DNA of 64,000 bases from an uncultured Eubacteriales bacterium (GTDB lineage: Bacteria > Bacillota > Clostridia > Christensenellales > CAG-138), in assembly GCA_900549955.1 (NCBI GenBank), contig URQH01000001.1, forward strand, positions 62,001 through 126,000, given 5' to 3'. The notes below the pieces were generated by a model, which did not search any database, was not told where the DNA came from, and saw only the letters and a program-made list of their open reading frames with translations. Shown piece by piece: positions 6,657 to 15,514 of the stretch. A program made the translations under genes and the position numbers. Position 1 is the stretch's first letter, and each line of letters opens with the position of its first letter.

Positions 6657-7541
6657 TCATTTCAGCATACTCAAGTACTGATCCAGTCGCGCGTTGACAT
6701 ATCCCGCAAACAACTTTTCCATTGCAGCCAGATTGCCCTTGATGTAGTACTCATCGAAAGCATTGTAGTAGGCAATGCGGTCGGTAAACTTGATGTCGAT
6801 TGGAGGGTACCCGGCTTTCATGAGTTCCAGATTTACCAACAAGCGTCCGGTTCTTCCGTTGCCATCGATAAATGGATGAATGCCTTCAAACTCGATATGG
6901 AAACGTGCCAATTTCGTGATGATATGCTCCGTGCTTTCGGCAAAGTTAAGCATAAGCTGCTCCATACGTGGCTGAATCAAATAAGGCTGCACCGGCTCAT
7001 GCTGTGCGCCCATGATGCGGACAGGAACGCGACGATACACGCCACGGTCATCTTTTTTATCTGCCAAAACAAGATAGTGAATCTGCTGAATGACGCGCTC
7101 TGAGATGGGCACATTGTCCTGGACAAGCTCGCGCACAAAGTCAAACGCCTCTTTGTGTCCAACGGCTTCCATGTGATCTTTCAGCGGCTTTTGATCAATG
7201 GTCAAGCCGCGCAACACCATATCAGTCTCGCGCAGGGTAAGCGTGTTGCCCTCGATGGCATTGGAATTGTAGGTATACTCAACCGTGAACTCCTCATTCA
7301 GTCGCTCAACCTCACCGGCAGTCATAGGCCTGCACCTGTCCAATTCTGTTTTTTTCTGATCGATGATCTCCAACAAGGATACCGCCGACTTATATCGTCC
7401 ATCTGCGGGCTTCTCGGCATTCGCAGGAATCTTCCACGCACGCCCCTGCTGATATGCTCCGGGGATCTTTCCTTCGGCGCAGAGAATGCGCACTCTCCGA
7501 TCCGAGATGCCCCACTTTTCAGCGGCTTCTTTCACGGTCAT
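6657..7541 (-). CDS. Fic-domain protein with N-terminal HTH
   Basis: Fic proteins transfer AMP or another nucleotide part to hydroxyl groups of target proteins. From the start at 7541 the product has 294 residues: an excisionase-like helix-turn-helix (about 1-45, KEAAEKWGISDRRVRILCAE), then a class II inhibitory helix with SNAIEGN (about 93-99), and the full active-site motif HPFIDGNGRTGR (about 222-233). Catalytic His, metal-binding Asp and the anion-binding glycines are all present, so it should be active once inhibition is relieved. AGGAGTG lies upstream; an ATG at 7574 is an alternative start. It sits between IS ends, so it may have moved with the element. Confidence 0.88.
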   Translation of the reverse strand: MTVKEAAEKWGISDRRVRILCAEGKIPGAYQQGRAWKIPANAEKPADGRYKSAVSLLEIIDQKKTELDRCRPMTAGEVERLNEEFTVEYTYNSNAIEGNTLTLRETDMVLRGLTIDQKPLKDHMEAVGHKEAFDFVRELVQDNVPISERVIQQIHYLVLADKKDDRGVYRRVPVRIMGAQHEPVQPYLIQPRMEQLMLNFAESTEHIITKLARFHIEFEGIHPFIDGNGRTGRLLVNLELMKAGYPPIDIKFTDRIAYYNAFDEYYIKGNLAAMEKLFAGYVNARLDQYLSMLK

Positions 7542-7669
7542 AAACACAGCAAACACTCCTTCCTTGAAATACATTATAACCGTTTATCGGAACAATAGCA
7601 AACGAATCGGAATAATATTTTCGCATTATCGGAATAACGCTTGAAAGCCAATGGTTTTTGAGGCTTCGA

Positions 7670-7710
7670 TGGTGGAGATAAGCGGAATCGAACCGCTGAC
7701 CTCTTGATGC
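7670..7710 (-). pseudogene. 3' fragment of a tRNA-Ala gene including CCA
   Basis: On the minus strand the 41 bases run from the anticodon-stem 3' arm (ATCAAG) through AGGTC and the T-arm (GCGGTTCGATTCCGC) to the acceptor TATCTCCACCA. This matches tRNA-Ala, whose 5' half begins GGGGATA, but no 5' half is here: the sequence turns directly into transposase coding DNA. Tyrosine-recombinase elements use tRNA 3' ends as attachment sites and leave such pieces at their edges. Confidence 0.75.
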
Positions 7711-8051
7711 TGGATGCTGCGTTTGCGACGATTCCAGATGATACAGGGCTGATTCTTCACTCTGACCAGGGCTGGCAATACCAGCACAAAAAATATCAAG
7801 AGCTGCTAGATGGAAAAGGTATCCGGCAAAGCATGAGCCGTAAAGGCAACCGTCTGGACAATGCTGTGATGGAGAATTTCTTCGGCCTGCTCAAATCGGA
7901 GCTTCTATATCTCCAAGACTTTGACTCCTTGGAACACTTCAAGGCCGAATTGGTCGAATACCTCGACTACTACAATAACCGCAGGATCAAGCTAAAACTG
8001 AAGGGCCTGACACCTGCTCAACACGGATATCAGGTCCTTCAGGCCGCTTAA
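7707..8051 (+). pseudogene. IS3/IS150-type transposase OrfB, C-terminal part
   Basis: The frame encodes the last third of the DDE integrase-like transposase. LILHSDQGWQYQHKKYQ contains the second catalytic Asp, SMSRKGNRLDNAVMENFFG contains the catalytic Glu, and FKAELVEYLDYYNNRRIK is the family C-terminus. The first Asp and the whole N-terminal part are missing because the sequence joins a tRNA fragment at about 7710. It ends 10 bases before the right terminal repeat, as in intact elements. It cannot act as a transposase alone. Confidence 0.85.
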
Positions 8052-8099
8052 TTCATAAAATGTCTAACTTTTGGGATTCACTTCATAGAGTTTATGTGC

Positions 8100-8139
8100 A
8101 AATCAAAAGCACACCGTTATTGGTGTGCTTCTTTGATTT
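8100..8139. terminator. Hairpin terminator between the transposase remnant and the aldo/keto reductase gene
   Basis: AAATCAAAAGCACACC (8100-8115) pairs with GGTGTGCTTCTTTGATTT (8122-8139), with a bulge, around a GTTATT loop. A- and T-rich flanks would let it end transcripts from either side. Confidence 0.65.
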
Positions 8140-8242
8140 GCCATTTTCCGAAACAGTCTTCTTCGTACTTAATAAAACGATAGGCTGGACAAATGATTTT
8201 ACCCGTACAAACAGGATGGTTCTCGCTCTACGCTACTATCTA

Positions 8243-9088
8243 CTATATAAAGTTTACTGTATCCGAGTCATGACAACTCCCCCCACACGGCGGAAGTGCA
8301 TCAAGACGCAGCATATCCTCATCCTCCAATTTGCAAGGCAAGAGGTTTTGCTTCATTCGTTCAATATGGGACGATTTCGGCAACGGTATGACTCCGTGTT
8401 GCACTGCCCAGCCAAGGCATACCTGCGCGGTCGAGCAACTGTATTTTTTCGCAATTTCTATGAGAAGAGGCTCCTGAAGTAGTGCACCATTTCCAAACGG
8501 TGCCCACCCCTCTACAACAATGCCATGATTACAGCAGTATTCAAGGGTTTCTTTTTGCAAGAATCCAGGATGAATTTCAATCTGGTTGACCATAGGCTGC
8601 ACATCCATCGTCATCAATGCCTCCAGATGCTTCGGTTTGAAATTGCTTACACCGATTGCGCGCACTTTTTGCTTTTTGTATAACTCGATAAGCGCGGACC
8701 ATGTTGAACGGTTTACAGACTCCCAGTTCTGACTATATACTGCATTTGCAGGCCAATGAATCAAATACAGATCCAAATACTCCATTCCAAGCAGCTTTAA
8801 GCTAGTCTCAAAAGCTACCATTGTTTTATCATATCCCCGGTCTGTATTCCAAACCTTGCTCGTAACCAAAAGTTCTTCCCGCGGTATTCCACATGTCCTG
8901 ACCGCATCGCCAACGCCATCTTCATTTTGATAGCAGGCTGCAGTATCAATAAGCCGATATCCCATCGAAATGGCATCGGCAACGACTTTGGCTATTGCTC
9001 CCCTGCCGCTGAGGCGATAAGAGCCAAAGCCGATTGGCGGTAAAACTACGCCATTTGAAAGCGTGTGTGTTAATACATTCATTACCAT
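8243..9088 (-). CDS. Aldo/keto reductase
   Basis: This is an NADPH-dependent reductase of 281 residues in the 2,5-diketo-gluconate reductase-like branch. The catalytic tetrad is clear: Asp48 and Tyr53 in IDTAACYQNE, Lys78 in VTSKVW and His111 in LIHWP. IGVSNF and the C-terminal IPLPKSS nucleotide-binding segment are also present. The substrate is probably a sugar or keto-sugar, judging from the neighbouring sugar transporter genes; that is inference. AGGAAGG precedes the start. It lies downstream of the response regulator on the same strand with a 15-base gap, so they are probably co-transcribed. Confidence 0.88.
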   Translation of the reverse strand: MVMNVLTHTLSNGVVLPPIGFGSYRLSGRGAIAKVVADAISMGYRLIDTAACYQNEDGVGDAVRTCGIPREELLVTSKVWNTDRGYDKTMVAFETSLKLLGMEYLDLYLIHWPANAVYSQNWESVNRSTWSALIELYKKQKVRAIGVSNFKPKHLEALMTMDVQPMVNQIEIHPGFLQKETLEYCCNHGIVVEGWAPFGNGALLQEPLLIEIAKKYSCSTAQVCLGWAVQHGVIPLPKSSHIERMKQNLLPCKLEDEDMLRLDALPPCGGSCHDSDTVNFI

Positions 9089-9103
9089 ACAACTTCCTTC
9101 CTA

Positions 9104-10348
9104 TCAGTCAACATTAGTAGGCACATGCCCATGAAGGCGGCGATAATCCCCCGGCGTGCAGGAAAAATATCGTTTAAACAGAATGCTCATATATTGTGGG
9201 CTGGAATAGCCGACCCTTTCAGCAATTTCATAAGTGCGCAGACTGGTGTTTTCAAGCATTCGCTTTGCGTGATTCAACCGCACCTTAGTTAAGTACTCAT
9301 TGAATCCCATACCGAACGCACGCTTGAAAACAGAGGAAAAATAGGGTGGTGAAAGGTGGAACTGGTCAGAAATCTCTTTGAGCCCAAGATTGCTGTTCTG
9401 ATAATTGTTGTCAATAAATTCAGCCGCTTTTTGCATGAGAACCTGATATGAAGCGTCATCTCCCTGCAGTTGAAAATAAAACAGCATGTCTGCATTGTTG
9501 ACAAGGCCCATGCTCAGAGCAACCTGGGCTTCTCCATATGCAACGGCAAGAGCCGATAGGCCCTCCTTTATGCTGCCTATACCGATACTCAGCTCGGAAT
9601 ACGCTCGATTCTTCCAACGAAGGCGGCGCAACACCGTTCTCCCATGTTGTAGCGCACCGCTTTTATCAAACTGTCGCATCAAAAGAATCATACAGAGCTT
9701 ACTGCCCAGATCAATGAGATAGCTATAAAAATCGGATAGTTTCAGTTCCTTGAGCTCTGTTTGAATATCCAGGTATGCTGTTGCTTCCATCTGCGCATTT
9801 TGTCCGGGCAGTGTTGCAAGCAAAACCGTTGCATGCATTCCATCGAGTTCGGGATGTTCCTTCTGCAACAGATTTCGTACTTCCTCTTCGGACAAGTTCC
9901 CAACGATACATTCACGCAAAAACGCAACCGTTCGGGAATGCTTGTTGGATTGGTTTAACAGCAACCACCGTTCACGCTCAATCATGCCACATGCCTTGAG
10001 CACCGCAGGCAAGACCTCTTCTTGATAATGGAATTTCAAAACATAGTCCACGACCTGCGCCCGCAGGGAACGCCGCGTTTCCGCAAACCCGTCCATGACC
10101 GTCAGCATGATGACCTTAACATCCGGATGCGTCTGATGAATGTGCTCAGCAAGCTCCAGTCCATCCATTTCAGGCATCAAAATGTCCGTTATGACAATAT
10201 TGGGTTCGGATATATCCAACATGTCTAACGCTTCTTTTCCGTTTTGTGCTTCGGCAACAACGCTGAGGTTATACTTTCCCCAATCGATATTCTGTCTCAA
10301 CCCATCTCGGAATACCTTTTCATCGTCAACAAGCATAATTCGGTACAT
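9104..10348 (-). CDS. YesN-type response regulator with AraC DNA-binding domain
   Basis: The 414-residue product has an N-terminal receiver domain (about 1-120) with acidic DD at 8-9 and the phospho-acceptor Asp55 in ITDILMPEMDG, a middle linker, and a C-terminal pair of AraC-type HTH motifs (about 310-405; SPPYFSSVFKRAFG and SSPQYMSILFKRYF). Lys105 of the receiver is kept, but the residue after it is Phe where nearly all receivers have Pro. Its partner is most likely the YesM-type kinase at 11333, across the cupin gene. The pair should control the sugar transporter at 13231-16437. GGGAG stands six bases before the ATG. Confidence 0.9.
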   Translation of the reverse strand: MYRIMLVDDEKVFRDGLRQNIDWGKYNLSVVAEAQNGKEALDMLDISEPNIVITDILMPEMDGLELAEHIHQTHPDVKVIMLTVMDGFAETRRSLRAQVVDYVLKFHYQEEVLPAVLKACGMIERERWLLLNQSNKHSRTVAFLRECIVGNLSEEEVRNLLQKEHPELDGMHATVLLATLPGQNAQMEATAYLDIQTELKELKLSDFYSYLIDLGSKLCMILLMRQFDKSGALQHGRTVLRRLRWKNRAYSELSIGIGSIKEGLSALAVAYGEAQVALSMGLVNNADMLFYFQLQGDDASYQVLMQKAAEFIDNNYQNSNLGLKEISDQFHLSPPYFSSVFKRAFGMGFNEYLTKVRLNHAKRMLENTSLRTYEIAERVGYSSPQYMSILFKRYFSCTPGDYRRLHGHVPTNVD

Positions 10349-10376
10349 AGTCCGCTCCCAATCTGGTTAGCTTTGA

Positions 10377-11129
10377 TTACAGGACCCATTCATCCCTGCC
10401 ATCCTCCAAATGTCCGTAGCGGTGCAGGCCGGTCAGTTCACCGTAAAAATATGCCAGCTGCGCATCCCCATGCGCCATAGTAATGCGATGAAATACACCC
10501 GTAGGGATCATAATGATGTCCCCCTCGTACATCTCATAGGAAACATCCCCCACCAGCGCCGTCATATGCCCAGCAGTACACAAGTAAATCTCATCGCATT
10601 CGTGCTTGTGATAATCCGGCTCATCTGTACCGTCTGCAAAGTTGATATATCCGAGATTGGTCAGGAACGACCATGTTGGCTTCTGTTTAAGCCAAAACCA
10701 GGTACGAGGCGGCACGATGGCGGAGTGTCCTCTTGGAATTTCTGAATCTATAACCGGCCCATCTACATAGCGTCCCTGCGTACCTACGAACGTGCGTGTG
10801 GTGGGAGCCGGAAGCCTCCCGGGACGTTTCTCTCCCTGTGGCGCATCCTGCAGTGCAACATATCGAAACTGGCCCTGCGCATGCTCGATATGATGACGTG
10901 TGCCGCAGTAGATAGCGGCTACATCACCGCAATGCAGGAAAAAGCGTTGGTTGTCAAGAAGAATGTCCGCCTGTCCCGACACAATGATATAGTATTCGTG
11001 ACAGTCGTGATAATGGTTCTCTGTTGATCCCCCATCCGGCAATTCGTGAATCTGAATATCTTGCAGCGGGAACCACGCGGGATGCGACACTCTCCATTCA
11101 TTAACACACAGCGTCTGAACCTGTTTCAC
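10377..11129 (-). CDS. Two-domain cupin protein
   Basis: The 250-residue product holds two cupin barrels. The first has HYHDCHEYYIIVSGQADILL, and the second HKHECDEIYLCTAGHMTALV followed by IPTGVFHRI. Each keeps metal-binding histidines and a glutamate or near equivalent. Bicupins include isomerases, dioxygenases and sugar-binding proteins, and nothing here settles which. It starts at GTG 11129 after a purine-rich AGGGGGAAAG. It precedes the response regulator and reductase on the same strand and diverges from the sensor kinase, which makes it part of this sugar locus. Confidence 0.8.
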   Translation of the reverse strand: MKQVQTLCVNEWRVSHPAWFPLQDIQIHELPDGGSTENHYHDCHEYYIIVSGQADILLDNQRFFLHCGDVAAIYCGTRHHIEHAQGQFRYVALQDAPQGEKRPGRLPAPTTRTFVGTQGRYVDGPVIDSEIPRGHSAIVPPRTWFWLKQKPTWSFLTNLGYINFADGTDEPDYHKHECDEIYLCTAGHMTALVGDVSYEMYEGDIIMIPTGVFHRITMAHGDAQLAYFYGELTGLHRYGHLEDGRDEWVL

Positions 11130-11280
11130 AATCTTTCCCCCTCCAGTGTTAAGGATATACCAGATTTATTCTTCTTATTCAGATTATTCAGAGTTGAATA
11201 TTTACCTCCATAGTATATCACAACAAGCAAGGCCAAATTGTTTGGTTTCTTATTCAGTTTGTTAATATTTTTGTTTCTTG

Positions 11281-11309
11281 TTGACACACAAAAAACGTGC
11301 CGTTATCTT
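11281..11309 (+). promoter_or_regulatory. Promoter of the sensor kinase gene
   Basis: A perfect TTGACA (11281-11286) and TATCTT (11304-11309) are 17 bases apart. The start of transcription would be near 11316, just ahead of AAAGGAGAAG and the ATG at 11333. Confidence 0.7.
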
Positions 11310-11332
11310 AGAGTCAAAGGAGAAGAATCACC

Positions 11333-13153
11333 ATGTTCCATGCTCATTTCCAGAAAACAACGCTGCGTGAGCAGATCCTACTTGTGTATATTCCGCTGTT
11401 GCTGCTCTCCATCCTGTTGGTATTCCTGTTCATCAACAGCACGAACGAGCAGAGCAAGCGGCAGGAAGCCTATTACCAATTGGAGAATTCCACGGATGTA
11501 ATGTGTCTGCTTCTCGAGGACCGGCTCGAAGGTATTCTCAGCACTTTTGTCTCCATTGAGGAGAGCGATGCATTCTCCAGACTGCTCCTGAATAGCCGCT
11601 ATCGCAGCGATGCGGGGATAAGCTATGATGACCGTATCAAGATGGGTAATATGCTTGATGACATCTATGGGCAGTATTTCAGCATTATTGACTCTGTATA
11701 CATCCAAGTGAACGGCGCAGAATTTGCAATGATGAAGCGTCACTACCCGCTGTATGCTTCGCAGGATCTGGAAACGCTTTTTTCCGCATATGGTTGTATC
11801 AATGGTCAATATCTCTGGGAGGCGCCGCATACAGACGACATCTTTTATTCCACTCAACGTGATGTGTTCACCTTGTGTAAGTTCTTCGGTAATCCGAACA
11901 GCGACACCGGTTTACTGGGCACAATCGTACTCAATATCAATCCACACTATATCATGCAACTGCTCAAAAATATGCCCATCAGCAAAAGCGGCTATTGGGT
12001 GTTGATAGCGGATGGCCAACTCTTTACGCTTGATGCGGTGGCGGACCAACATCCGTTGCCAGATGGAGCTGTATCCTTCCTGATGGAAAACTGCGGACGA
12101 AAGGGTCATTTTGAAACGCGCAGCATCGATGGAAAGCCATTGTATGTACACTTTGATAGCTTTGGAAACAATGGCTGGGGTATTGCAGCCGTCATGCCGA
12201 CATCAGAGATGCAGTTCGCTACGGCGCCACTGCAATACGAAACGTTGTTTCTTATCATTTTGGTCGTTGTCTTCATGCTGCTCTGCGCGATCTTGTTCGC
12301 AAACAAGATTTCTCAATCGCTGCAGGAGCTCAGCCGACGTGTGGAAGTCTTTGACAGCAGCGCCTTGCCGGAGAACCTGCCGCAAACGCAGTTCCACTTG
12401 GACGGTTGTAAGGAGGTCACGTTCCTTTCCGATACGCTTGACGATATGACTCAAACAATCGACCGTCTTGTTCAGGAGGTCTGCATCAAACAAACGCAGT
12501 TGCACAAGATTGAACTGGCCGCACTGCAGGAACAGATTAAGCCGCATTTCATTTATAATGCCTTGAGCACCGTCCTTTATGAGATCGACAGCGGGCGGAA
12601 CGAACAGGCCGGAGAGATGCTGCGCTCCCTGATCACTTTTTTCCGGTTAAGCGTCAACCGCGGTGATGAAGTTTCAACCGTGGCTGATGAAATCGCGCAT
12701 ATCGATAGTTACCTGCGTATCCAGCAGCTACGCCAGTACTGTGTGTTCGACTATTATATCCAATTGGATGAGGACCTCAACGAATGTGAAATGCTCAAAT
12801 TCACTCTCCAACCGCTTGTGGAAAACTGTTTCGTTCATGGATTCCGGCGTGAAGGAATTTCGCCGCGGTCGGGTAACGTGATCAATATCTCTGTTTGCCA
12901 AATGCAGGACAATATTGTTTTCGAGATCCTTGATAACGGCATGGGTATCGAATCGGATGTACTTGCACATCTCAACAACGAGATCCACGAGTCCTATGAT
13001 ACGGCCTCCTCTATTACTTATGGGCTCAAAAATGTTGATCTGCGCATCCGGCTCAAGTATGGTTCGCAATACGGTATCAGCGTGGATAGCGAATCCGGGG
13101 TCTACACGCTTGTCAGAGTCACAATCCCCCTTCGCCGTTTTTCATCAGTGTAA
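11333..13153 (+). CDS. YesM-type sensor histidine kinase
   Basis: The 606-residue membrane kinase has a short cytoplasmic start, a first membrane helix (about 16-34), a large extracellular sensing region, a second helix (about 303-323), a HAMP-like linker and a His_kinase/HATPase_c pair. The phospho-accepting His405 lies in EQIKPHFIYNAL, the hallmark of the YesM/LytS class. The N-box is LQPLVENCFVHG and the G-box DNGMGI. It should sense a sugar-like signal and phosphorylate the response regulator at 9104. It is divergent from the cupin and regulator genes and convergent with the transporter operon. Confidence 0.92.
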   Translation: MFHAHFQKTTLREQILLVYIPLLLLSILLVFLFINSTNEQSKRQEAYYQLENSTDVMCLLLEDRLEGILSTFVSIEESDAFSRLLLNSRYRSDAGISYDDRIKMGNMLDDIYGQYFSIIDSVYIQVNGAEFAMMKRHYPLYASQDLETLFSAYGCINGQYLWEAPHTDDIFYSTQRDVFTLCKFFGNPNSDTGLLGTIVLNINPHYIMQLLKNMPISKSGYWVLIADGQLFTLDAVADQHPLPDGAVSFLMENCGRKGHFETRSIDGKPLYVHFDSFGNNGWGIAAVMPTSEMQFATAPLQYETLFLIILVVVFMLLCAILFANKISQSLQELSRRVEVFDSSALPENLPQTQFHLDGCKEVTFLSDTLDDMTQTIDRLVQEVCIKQTQLHKIELAALQEQIKPHFIYNALSTVLYEIDSGRNEQAGEMLRSLITFFRLSVNRGDEVSTVADEIAHIDSYLRIQQLRQYCVFDYYIQLDEDLNECEMLKFTLQPLVENCFVHGFRREGISPRSGNVINISVCQMQDNIVFEILDNGMGIESDVLAHLNNEIHESYDTASSITYGLKNVDLRIRLKYGSQYGISVDSESGVYTLVRVTIPLRRFSSV

Positions 13154-13178
13154 CTGCACTGTATGATCAGCACAAGTA

Positions 13179-13216
13179 AGAGGGCTTCCGCATGGAAGCC
13201 CTCTTTGTCTGTTTTC
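13179..13216. terminator. Bidirectional terminator between kinase and binding-protein genes
   Basis: AGAGGGCTTCC (13179-13189) and GGAAGCCCTCT (13194-13204) form an 11-bp stem with a GCAT loop followed by a T-rich tail. It separates two convergent genes. Confidence 0.85.
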
Positions 13217-13230
13217 TCTTTTCGCTAATA

Positions 13231-14601
13231 TTAGTTTGCGAATACCGAATCGAACTCGGTTTTCATGTCCTCCATAAGGCCTGCCCATGTATCGCACAGT
13301 TCCTGCGCCGTAATCTCACCGGCCATGCACTGCTGGATCATCGGCTCAATGTAGGTCGAGATGATAGAGGCGTACTCCGGATAGGTGAAGGGTGCATTGT
13401 AATATTTGGTATTGCTATCACTCATGAGCTTGGAAGCCATCTGGAACCACGGATACTCATTGACCCAATCCGCCTTGAGGGCAACGGAGTTGACTGGCAT
13501 GATACCATAAGTCTGCGCAACAGCCGACGCCTGATCAGCTTCGCTCAGCCAGCTGATAAAACGCCATGCTGCATCCTGATGCTTGGAATCGGAATAGATG
13601 CAGTAGCCAGAAACATTCATCTGCGGGTACACCGTGTAGCCGGCATCACAGGCCGGAAGAGGCATTGCCTGGAACTTCGTATAGTCGTTTTCAAAGACCT
13701 CTGCATGTGCGTTGGAAGAGCCGAGGTTGTGCATGATGGTCGCGGCAGAACCGGACTGGAATGCAGCCGCCAACTCGCTCCAACCGTTGTTCAGATCGCT
13801 TTCTGCAGTATACTTTCCGTACAGTCCCAGATACTTCTCCACAAACTCAACATTCTTGGGATCGTTGACCGTGCACTTGCCGTTCTCATCAAAATACTCG
13901 GTCAGACCGGAATAAGAATACATCATATACTCGAGGCTCGTGCCGCCGCCGGCACCGCCACGGATTGCCACGCCATATGTCTTGGAGTCGGGATCGTAGA
14001 TTTCCTCCACGCCCTTGAAGAATTTTTCCCAGTTTGTCGGCAGATCAAGATTCTTTGCCTCATACAGCGAGTTGTTGACCCACAGGCACCAGACATTGCT
14101 GGCAAACGGCAGCGTATACTTCTGCTCATCAATCGGGTTGAAGGACAGAACGGTTTCCCAAGCGGATGGCAAAACCTGATCGTAGCAATCCCAATTGGCC
14201 AAATAGCTGTCCAACGAGACGAGCTTATTGTTGAGAATCAGCGAGGAAACGCTTCCCTGGATCAATGTGGAGCAATCCGGCGGGGAGCCCGCTGCCAAGG
14301 CCGTATCGAGTTTTTGCGTCATATCCCCTGCAACACCGAGCAGTTCGACCTTGATATTGGGGTTCTCGTCTTCAAACTGATCGATCAGCTTTTGATAGGT
14401 TGCTTCGCGGGCATCGGTTGTGTTGTCGATCCAGAAGGTGATCGTAACCGTTTCGCCCGTCTTGTCCGTTTCAGGCTCGACAGTTGCGTTCTGCACATCG
14501 CCGCTGCCTGTCGTGCCCTTGTCCGTGCAGCCGACAATGCAGACCATACACAGCATGGCCGCTATCAGCAGTGCCAGAAGGGATTTTGAAGTACGTTTCA
14601 T
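13231..14601 (-). CDS. Extracellular sugar-binding lipoprotein of an ABC transporter
   Basis: The 456-residue product begins with a lipoprotein signal peptide (lipobox MVCIVGC, Cys about residue 25), an acidic linker, and then a family 1 solute-binding fold with VTITFWIDNTTD, the pattern of carbohydrate-binding proteins. GAGGGTSLEYMMYS and the AWRFISWLSEADQA stretch near the C-terminus fit the same family. It would deliver a sugar or glycoside to the two permeases upstream. The start at 14601 follows AGGAGGAATTCAC. The binding-protein gene is last rather than first in the operon. No ATPase gene is present; a shared MsmX-type ATPase elsewhere is usual for such systems. Confidence 0.9.
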   Translation of the reverse strand: MKRTSKSLLALLIAAMLCMVCIVGCTDKGTTGSGDVQNATVEPETDKTGETVTITFWIDNTTDAREATYQKLIDQFEDENPNIKVELLGVAGDMTQKLDTALAAGSPPDCSTLIQGSVSSLILNNKLVSLDSYLANWDCYDQVLPSAWETVLSFNPIDEQKYTLPFASNVWCLWVNNSLYEAKNLDLPTNWEKFFKGVEEIYDPDSKTYGVAIRGGAGGGTSLEYMMYSYSGLTEYFDENGKCTVNDPKNVEFVEKYLGLYGKYTAESDLNNGWSELAAAFQSGSAATIMHNLGSSNAHAEVFENDYTKFQAMPLPACDAGYTVYPQMNVSGYCIYSDSKHQDAAWRFISWLSEADQASAVAQTYGIMPVNSVALKADWVNEYPWFQMASKLMSDSNTKYYNAPFTYPEYASIISTYIEPMIQQCMAGEITAQELCDTWAGLMEDMKTEFDSVFAN

Positions 14602-14656
14602 GTGAATTCCTCCTTTTTTATTCTTGGGAGAATACCCCCAAAGATTGTTGACTGCA

Positions 14657-15514
14657 TCATCCTTTGACCGCGCCTGCCGACAGTCCCTGCACCAGATACT
14701 TCTGAATATACGAGAACAGCAGTAACGGCGGCAGCAAACCGATGAGCGCACCGGCGGCAAGTTGACCATAATCAGTGCTGTACTCACCGATGAGCGTGCT
14801 CAATCCTACCGGCACAGTAAAGTTCGATCCAGAGTTTGTGAAGATATAGGCAACGGTAAATTCATTCCAGCAACCGATGAATGCAAACGCAGTGGTTGCA
14901 ACAATTCCGGGGATCATAACCGGGATTACAATCCTCCATAGAATTTGAGATCGAGTTGCCCCATCGATCATACCGGCCTCTTCAAGGCTATACGGCACGG
15001 CATCGAGAAAGCCTTTCATCAATGTACTGTTAAACGGCGTCTGTATCACGATATTGAACAAGATCAGTGCCCAGAGAGAGTCGGTCAATCCAATCTTGCG
15101 GAATATGATGAACAACGGGATGAGCAACATGACGATCGGCAAGAGTTGCGTAGCCAACAGCATCATTAAAAACGCATTCTTCCCCGCAAACCGGTAGCGG
15201 CACATTGCATAGGCGTTGAGAGTTGATAAAACAAGGATCACAACGCAGGAAATACAGGAGACGAAGAGGCTGTTTCGAATATACGTCGTAAACCGGCCCG
15301 AAACGAGGAGTTTTTCAAAGTTTTCCAGCGTGGGATGACTCGGGATCAACTCGGTCGTGGTCATAATATCTCCATATGTCTTAAGCGACGTGGAAACCGC
15401 CCAGAGCAGGGGAAGGAGAATAAAGGCACAGAAAATCAGCAACGGCAGGTATAGAGTAAATACGCGATCTAGGCCACGGAGGACCATGCGTTTGGTTCGC
15501 GTCCGTTTTTTCAT
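14657..15514 (-). CDS. Sugar ABC transporter permease (MalG/CUT1 type)
   Basis: The 285-residue product has six membrane helices and the EAA loop of CUT1 permeases (SLEEAGMIDGATRSQILWRI), which docks on the ATPase. Topology and the long N-terminal basic segment match MalG-like subunits. Its ATG overlaps the stop of the upstream permease by four bases, so the two are translationally coupled and should form a heterodimer. A gap of 55 bases with a CTTTGGGGG/TCTCCCAAG stem separates it from the binding-protein gene, probably stabilising or uncoupling that message. Confidence 0.92.
   Translation of the reverse strand: MKKRTRTKRMVLRGLDRVFTLYLPLLIFCAFILLPLLWAVSTSLKTYGDIMTTTELIPSHPTLENFEKLLVSGRFTTYIRNSLFVSCISCVVILVLSTLNAYAMCRYRFAGKNAFLMMLLATQLLPIVMLLIPLFIIFRKIGLTDSLWALILFNIVIQTPFNSTLMKGFLDAVPYSLEEAGMIDGATRSQILWRIVIPVMIPGIVATTAFAFIGCWNEFTVAYIFTNSGSNFTVPVGLSTLIGEYSTDYGQLAAGALIGLLPPLLLFSYIQKYLVQGLSAGAVKG

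Larger units (their letters stand above)
5941..8086. mobile_element. IS3/IS150-like element with passenger genes between its ends
   Basis: The left end 5941-5966 and the reverse complement of 8061-8086 match at 22 of 26 positions (core CCCAAAAGTT), as terminal inverted repeats of IS3-family elements do. Next to the right end lies the C-terminal part of an IS150-type transposase in normal orientation. The left part of the IS is missing; in its place are a helicase fragment, a Fic gene and a tRNA-Ala 3' fragment. No target duplication is evident. This may be a passenger-carrying IS or the product of successive rearrangements. Confidence 0.55.

Noticed and set aside
13192..14589. A 465-residue plus-strand frame opposite the sugar-binding protein gene
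   Set aside because: The minus-strand gene has a lipobox, a good ribosome-binding site and family motifs; the plus frame has none.
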